Assembly (NCBI RefSeq): GCF_003259615.1
Contig: NZ_QLLR01000006.1
Coordinates: forward strand, 124,001-188,000
Reading direction: 5' to 3'
Source of the DNA: Pedobacter cryoconitis
Lineage (GTDB): Bacteria > Bacteroidota > Bacteroidia > Sphingobacteriales > Sphingobacteriaceae
DNA: 64,000 nt
Below the pieces are notes generated by a model, which was not told the origin of the DNA, did not search any database, and saw nothing but the letters and a program-made list of their open reading frames with translations. This document shows positions 59,722-64,000 of the stretch, piece by piece. A program made the translations under genes and the position numbers. The first letter of the stretch is position 1. Each line of letters opens with the position of its first letter.

Positions 59722-60993
59722 TTAAAAATAATAACCGATATTAATGTTGAACCGGCTACTCCATTTTGAATCCGGATTACCTGTAGATAATCCGTTTTGC
59801 CAATCCGGCCCTAACCAGGGCTGGTTTTTTCCTGCGGCCCAATCCACATAGGTCACCAGGTTCCCTGCATTAATCATACAGCCGAGTACATTCATTTGTG
59901 TATCCTTAAATCCGTCTTGTGGTTTGTTCATATAAGAGTAATTCTCATAGAAAACAAGCGACTTTACCGGGCCCAGTTTTACAGGCTGTGTGTAAGCGAA
60001 AGATGCGGTATGCAGGTAAGCTTTGCGGGCGACATCGTATGATGAACCATAGGCAGCTAGTTGTACTATATTTTTATACTGAGTTGAGTCAGATAGATTA
60101 TATTGATAGTACATAGATTGCAACTTAACATTAACCCTGCCAAAAGTCATATCTGTGTGTAATGCTGCAGCCCATCTTGCTCCCATATGCCCCGTAGGAA
60201 TATTATAGACTCCGCCAAGCATACCGGAGATTCCAATTTTCTTGTCTTCTGCTATCAAATATTCTGTTTTGATATTACCTTGATTAACTTCTTTGTTCCT
60301 GCCGGCAACGTCATATGAGTAACGGGATGGGTCTGTTCCGGATTTATCTCCGAAGTTCAGCTCCATCGCATTTTTAAAGAAGGCAATATCATAAATCCAC
60401 CGGTTTCTACGCTGATGGAAGTTCACACCCATAGAAAACTTATCTTCAAAACCTACATAATATGGAAGGTTGAAGAACCAGTTATGAGAGTTATAAGCGG
60501 TATTTCCAAATGGATTCTGAACAAGTCCGATGTCCATATGGGTACTGTCATTGAAAAGGTATCTTACATAACCTTCTTTCAAGAAACTCCCTCCGAAATC
60601 TTTAGAGTAAAAGCGATATTCTGCGTGAAAGTCCAGCTTTTTATAAGCAACGTCTGCATTGATCCTAAACATGTCCAGACCAAAGTCCCCGCCTCTTTTA
60701 ACTTGTTCTTTTTTCCAGGAGGAAAGGTTGTAGTTGAATCTTAATGCGCCGCCAATTTTCAGAACTGGTTTATCCGGGCGCGAAGGAGTTGTATTATCCT
60801 TTTTTAAAGGAGCAGTTGTGGTATTTTCTGTAGAGGCAGACGAGGTATCCTTTAAAGGAGCAGTCCTGGTATCCTTTAAAGGAGTTGCTGCAGTATCTTT
60901 TTTTATTGATGTAGAGTCTTGCGCTATTAGTGTTAAAGGTAAAATAACGGTAAATACAATACAGCTTAACAGATGCTGTAATTTTATTTTCAT
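59722..60993 (-). CDS. Outer-membrane porin of the transporter operon
   Basis: A 423-residue outer-membrane protein. Signal peptide to about residue 25 (VILPLTLIAQ), then a disordered segment of imperfect repeats (ATPLKDTRTAPLKDT, then TAPLKKDNTTP, about 35-70), then a beta-barrel of about 350 residues with strands such as GDFGLDMFRINADVAYKKLDFHAEYRF and final RFNINIGYYF. It resembles phosphate-selective porins O and P in overall style. It is the first gene of the ProVWX operon, 17 bases before ProV, so it probably lets quaternary amines cross the outer membrane. Linked porins are not a usual part of OpuA systems. Confidence 0.83.
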   Translation of the reverse strand: MKIKLQHLLSCIVFTVILPLTLIAQDSTSIKKDTAATPLKDTRTAPLKDTSSASTENTTTAPLKKDNTTPSRPDKPVLKIGGALRFNYNLSSWKKEQVKRGGDFGLDMFRINADVAYKKLDFHAEYRFYSKDFGGSFLKEGYVRYLFNDSTHMDIGLVQNPFGNTAYNSHNWFFNLPYYVGFEDKFSMGVNFHQRRNRWIYDIAFFKNAMELNFGDKSGTDPSRYSYDVAGRNKEVNQGNIKTEYLIAEDKKIGISGMLGGVYNIPTGHMGARWAAALHTDMTFGRVNVKLQSMYYQYNLSDSTQYKNIVQLAAYGSSYDVARKAYLHTASFAYTQPVKLGPVKSLVFYENYSYMNKPQDGFKDTQMNVLGCMINAGNLVTYVDWAAGKNQPWLGPDWQNGLSTGNPDSKWSSRFNINIGYYF

Positions 60994-61531
60994 AAATAAA
61001 GTTTATATATGCTGGCTTAATTGCCGCATATCATAAAATGCTTTAAATAAAACATTAATTAAAAAATGCTCAGGGAGTAAATTCCCTGAATATTTAAACA
61101 GAAATTGTGCTGTTTCTTTCTAGAATTTAACGCTCAGATGGCGTATTTAACAGCGGACGTTTAAACTAAAACCGAGGCAAAGGTAAGCATAATTTATCGG
61201 TTTTTAGCCCCTGTGGCGGATATGGGACTAGAATCGACTGGATTTAGCGTTGCAAAAACAAGAAAAAAAAGGGGTTATTTCAACCGGTTTTATGCTATAA
61301 AAAAGACGCAAAATTTCCTCCCGGTTTTATTGCAATATTAGAGAAGGTGTAATAATTATTGAACAATAAAAAAAGGCGTGTCAGCAAACATAAAGCTTGA
61401 TTTTCACCGATATTAAAGAAGCTGAGCCAGATCTGTTTTAAGAGTTTGAACACATAATTTCAGACAACCGGGACAGTAAATCTGACTGCCGGATAAAGGG
61501 TGGGAATTTCAGCCTTCAAAAGGACGATATT
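60994..61531. other. Gene-free interval: operon leader and promoter region
   Basis: No coding frame is supported. 60994-61177 is a leader of about 180 bases for the porin/ProVWX transcript, with hairpins at 61070-61089 (TCAGGGA / TCCCTGA) and 61096-61115 (AAACAG / CTGTTT). A -7 box lies at 61178-61185. In 61186-61531 I see nothing recognisable apart from the presumed upstream promoter elements and the end of the next transcript. Confidence 0.55.
61178..61185 (-). promoter_or_regulatory. -7 box of the porin/ProVWX operon
   Basis: On the minus strand TACCTTTG matches TAnnTTTG. No TTG lies at the ideal -33 spacing. The long leader that follows could hold post-transcriptional control of this osmoprotection operon. 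Confidence 0.5.
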
Positions 61532-62329
61532 TTATTTTGTTTTTTTTTCTTTTTCAAAATATTCGTAGCTGAAATTAAGCAATTCTGGCTGCTCGCCGGA
61601 TTCTTTTACTGATTTTTCCGCACCGGATAAGCGCTGTTTGAAGGTGCTCAAAGTGATCGGTAATCCGTTCTCCATTTTAAAGACCAGGTGTGATCTTTTG
61701 ATATAAATAGTCTTATCCAAAATCAGGTTCCCATTGCCATCATTAAAGAAGTTTTCTGTCATGATATTCATTTCATCATCGTCCGGATGTTGTTTATAAT
61801 GGATGGTTAAGGGCAAATCCCAGTTCGTATTAGAATAAATGGTTATCGGTTGTGATAATTTATCAGCATGCTTATTCACTTTATGAAAAATTCTGCCTTT
61901 ACGGATATAGCGGTCCACCTTGTGGTTATGCAGTGAAATTACTGTGTCCCCTGAATACTGAAATTTCTTAAAGCTCCCGGAATGATTTATAAATTCATCG
62001 GGCGCACCATCTTTATAGGTTATCCTTAAGGTATCATTTGGAGTTTGCATTGCAGTCCACTGCCCTCTTCTGTTGAATACCAGTACAAAGCTTTTAGATG
62101 GATCACCAGGGTTTTCTACTTTCATCTTTTTAACACCTGTGAGCTTAAAAAGTGGTAATGGCAGATAACGGTCAGGAAAAAGCAGATCAAAGGCGAGGTA
62201 CATGGCCAATCTGGGTGTAGGGTCTTTTTTATATTTGCTCGCCGTACCAATTTTCACTTCGTACACAATATCCTGTGCTTGTACACGGTAAGCAAATAAT
62301 AGCAGAAATAATAACACCATCCTTTTCAT
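61532..62329 (-). CDS. Secreted protein of unknown function (DUF6134-like)
   Basis: About 265 residues. The signal peptide (MVLLFLLLFAYRVQAQ) is followed by a beta-rich domain: DIVYEVKIGTASKYKKDPTPRLAMYLAFDLLFPDRYLPLPLFKLTG, then many short strands. The composition suggests a soluble periplasmic or surface protein of the DUF6134-like type; that name is from memory. I start at the ATG at 62329 (MKRMVLLF); the frame is open from 62380. Its promoter -7 box (62367-62374) lies inside a hairpin that is also the presumed terminator of purL. Confidence 0.65.
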   Translation of the reverse strand: MKRMVLLFLLLFAYRVQAQDIVYEVKIGTASKYKKDPTPRLAMYLAFDLLFPDRYLPLPLFKLTGVKKMKVENPGDPSKSFVLVFNRRGQWTAMQTPNDTLRITYKDGAPDEFINHSGSFKKFQYSGDTVISLHNHKVDRYIRKGRIFHKVNKHADKLSQPITIYSNTNWDLPLTIHYKQHPDDDEMNIMTENFFNDGNGNLILDKTIYIKRSHLVFKMENGLPITLSTFKQRLSGAEKSVKESGEQPELLNFSYEYFEKEKKTK

Positions 62330-62349
62330 AAAATCCCCCTGATATAAAT

Positions 62350-62388
62350 ATGGCCTGATTACTATACAAAGATAGTACATCAGGCCAT
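62350..62388. terminator. purL terminator hairpin overlapping a promoter
   Basis: ATGGCCTGAT (62350-62359) pairs with ATCAGGCCAT (62379-62388), and inside it ACTAT pairs with ATAGT around a six-base loop. It lies 45 bases after the purL stop. The minus-strand octamer TATCTTTG (62367-62374), a -7 match, sits in the inner stem and loop. Confidence 0.75.
62367..62374 (-). promoter_or_regulatory. -7 box of the DUF6134-like gene inside the purL hairpin
   Basis: TATCTTTG on the minus strand matches TAnnTTTG, 37 bases upstream of the start codon at 62329. No ideal -33 TTG is present. Confidence 0.45.
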
Positions 62389-62432
62389 TATAAAGAACTT
62401 GCTTATTTGCAGGTCCAGCTATTTTAAATAAT

Positions 62433-64000
62433 CTATCTGGCTAATTTCTCAATCCATTCCCTTGCATTCACAAAAGCTTCCATCCAGGGAGAAACTTCAT
62501 CTTTACGTCCTTCAGGATAATTAGCCCAATGCCATTGGAACAATGAACGCTCAATGTGCGGCATCATCACCAGGTGTCTTCCTGTTTTATCGCTGATCAT
62601 AGCGGTATTGTAATCAGATCCGTTAGGGTTAGCCGGATAGGTTTCATAAGCATATTTCGACACGATATTGTACTGGTCTTCTGCGTATGGCAACTGAAAT
62701 TTACCTTCACCATGTGAAACCCACACGCCTAAAGTACTTCCTGCTAAGCTGGAAAGCATTACAGAATTGTTTTCCTGTATGGTCAGTGAGGTAAAAATAC
62801 TCTCATGTTTTGCACTATCATTGTGTAACATCTTAGGTTTTTCTTCATGGTCTTCATTGATCAGACCAAGCTCAACGAATAATTGGCAACCGTTACATAC
62901 CCCAACAGATAACGTATCTTCACGCTTAAAGAAGTTTGTAAGCGCTTGTTTCGCCTTCTCATTGTATAAGAATGCTCCTGCCCAGCCTTTAGCCGATCCT
63001 AAAACATCCGAGTTAGAGAATCCACCAACTGCACCTATAAACTGGATGTCTTCCAAGGTTTCTCTGCCTGAGATTAAATCAGTCATGTGTACATCTTTCA
63101 CATCAAAACCAGCTAAATACATCGCATTTGCCAATTCTCTTTCTGAGTTACTTCCTTTTTCACGAAGAACAGCAGCTTTAGGTCTTGGTTTAGAAGAGTC
63201 AATAACTGGTTTTTTACCGTCAAAGTTTAAAGGGAAACTATAGTTTAATACATGGTTTTTATAGTTATCAAAACGTTCTTTAGCTTTAACCGGGCCACTT
63301 TGTTTCTGATCAAGCAGGTAAGAAGTTTTAAACCATACATCACGTAAATGATCAATATCAAAGCTCCAGTTACCAGCAGCGTTTTTAACAGTTAACTGAG
63401 CTGTTTCGTTCACCGTACCTATTTGATGATAAACTACACCATTTGCATCGAGAATAGCTTCTGCGCTTGCATCAGCCTGGAATACGATACCGATATTTTC
63501 AGCAAAAAGTGTTTCTATAATATCCTGATTTCCTAAAGCAGAAAGATCAAGGCTTGCACCCAGATTACGGTCTGCAAAACACAATTCTAAAAGCGTAGTA
63601 ATTAAACCTCCACTGCCTATATCATGTCCTGCTTGTATTTTTCCTGCTTTAATTAATTCTTGTAAAGTATTAAAAGTTGTTTTGAATTGTGCTGCATCTA
63701 AAATATCAGGGGTTTCAGTACCTATTTTATTTAAGATCTGTGCAAATGATGAACCGCCTAATTTATAACGGTCTCCGGAAAGATTGATATAATAGATAGC
63801 GCCACCACTTTTACGTAAAACAGGTTCTACAACTGCAGTAATATCATCACAATGACCAGCAGCAGAAATAATTACTGTACCTGGCGCGATAACTTCTCCG
63901 TCTTTATATTTCTGTTTCATGGATAAAGAGTCTTTACCAGTAGGGATATTAATTCCTAAACTGATGGCAAACTCTGAACATGCTTTTACAGCTTTATATA
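62433..64000 (-). CDS. purL: Phosphoribosylformylglycinamidine synthase, 3' part
   Basis: The C-terminal 521 residues or so of the large (about 1220-residue) single-chain PurL, which makes FGAM from FGAR, ATP and glutamine in step four of purine synthesis. The frame continues unbroken beyond the right edge (last codons read ..ACSEFAISLGINIPTGKDSLS-M..). Visible parts: the second synthase half (AAGHCDDITAVVEPVLRKSGGAIYYINLSG, GGLITTLLELCFADRNLG) and the C-terminal glutamine amidotransferase with nucleophile Cys in GVCNGCQLFVELGLI and the His-Glu dyad region MMPHIERSLFQWHW. A hairpin terminator follows. Confidence 0.95.
   Translation of the reverse strand, partial: YKAVKACSEFAISLGINIPTGKDSLSMKQKYKDGEVIAPGTVIISAAGHCDDITAVVEPVLRKSGGAIYYINLSGDRYKLGGSSFAQILNKIGTETPDILDAAQFKTTFNTLQELIKAGKIQAGHDIGSGGLITTLLELCFADRNLGASLDLSALGNQDIIETLFAENIGIVFQADASAEAILDANGVVYHQIGTVNETAQLTVKNAAGNWSFDIDHLRDVWFKTSYLLDQKQSGPVKAKERFDNYKNHVLNYSFPLNFDGKKPVIDSSKPRPKAAVLREKGSNSERELANAMYLAGFDVKDVHMTDLISGRETLEDIQFIGAVGGFSNSDVLGSAKGWAGAFLYNEKAKQALTNFFKREDTLSVGVCNGCQLFVELGLINEDHEEKPKMLHNDSAKHESIFTSLTIQENNSVMLSSLAGSTLGVWVSHGEGKFQLPYAEDQYNIVSKYAYETYPANPNGSDYNTAMISDKTGRHLVMMPHIERSLFQWHWANYPEGRKDEVSPWMEAFVNAREWIEKLAR

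Noticed and set aside
61190..61531. tRNA or small-RNA gene in the gap near 61.2-61.5 kb
   Set aside because: No cloverleaf or strong stem found; a GGGACTAGAATCGAC stretch only superficially resembles a T-arm.
62767..63243. 158-codon antisense frame inside purL
   Set aside because: Overlaps conserved PurL coding sequence in full and has no family resemblance.

Overview
The window is chromosomal DNA of a Bacteroidota bacterium, most likely a Pedobacter-like member of the Sphingobacteriaceae. The evidence is the gene content: SusC/SusD pair, ECF sigma / FecR / TonB-receptor cassette, DUF4249, many Cys-Lys-Lys lipoproteins, MASE3 kinase and a large single-chain PurL. Bacteroidota-type -7 boxes (TAnnTTTG) with weak Shine-Dalgarno sequences and moderately AT-rich DNA agree with this. 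I see no rRNA, tRNA, CRISPR array, phage or insertion sequence. The species assignment is inference.

Layout. 0-5 kb: DUF421 membrane protein, two unknown genes, a secreted GH13 alpha-amylase behind strong CG-centred palindromes, an unknown lipoprotein. 5-7 kb: Crp/Fnr-type regulator divergent from a HAD hydrolase / chloramphenicol-acetyltransferase-like pair. 7-12 kb: SusC/SusD uptake pair preceded by a 22-bp inverted repeat and a short reading frame ending in Met-Arg-Cys-Cys. 12-16 kb: HAD phosphatase, Lrp regulator plus EamA exporter, lone ExbD, small lipoprotein, and a deletion scar joining the C-terminal remnants of a LytTR regulator and an outer-membrane beta-barrel. 16-30 kb: cell-wall amidase, MASE3/PAS histidine kinase, M57 metalloprotease, two AraC regulators, DUF1572, siderophore-interacting flavoprotein, an M16 protease pair, a hybrid histidine kinase, a Dps-like protein with an eroded iron site, and a small barrel. 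30-37 kb: sigma / FecR / TonB receptor / DUF4249 / Crp cluster, then a secreted isochorismatase-like hydrolase whose promoter carries an FNR-shaped site, and a sigma-like protein with region 2 only. 37-45 kb: GH16 lipoprotein, MarR-GNAT fusion with a second GNAT, an overlapping DUF3142 / TPR lipoprotein pair, DUF3995, and a Bcr/CflA-type MFS pump.

45-64 kb: an exported SAM-hydrolase-fold enzyme followed after one base by a TonB receptor, under a near-ideal promoter; a 1488-residue single-module NRPS with a poly-lysine-synthetase-like C-terminus (three membrane / left-handed beta-helix repeats); GH43; VOC protein; a nucleotidyltransferase with an overlapping small partner; a four-gene operon of porin plus quaternary-amine ABC transporter (ProV, ProW, ProX); an unknown secreted protein; and the 3' part of purL, which runs off the right edge.

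The genes mostly form short operons for polymer degradation (GH13, GH16, GH43), TonB-dependent uptake (three full receptors, each with a different partner set), signalling and osmoprotection. The most original candidates are the SAM-hydrolase/TonB-receptor pair, the Cys-Cys leader of the SusCD operon, the Pls-like synthetase, the betaine operon with its own porin, and the FNR-like site next to the second Crp gene.
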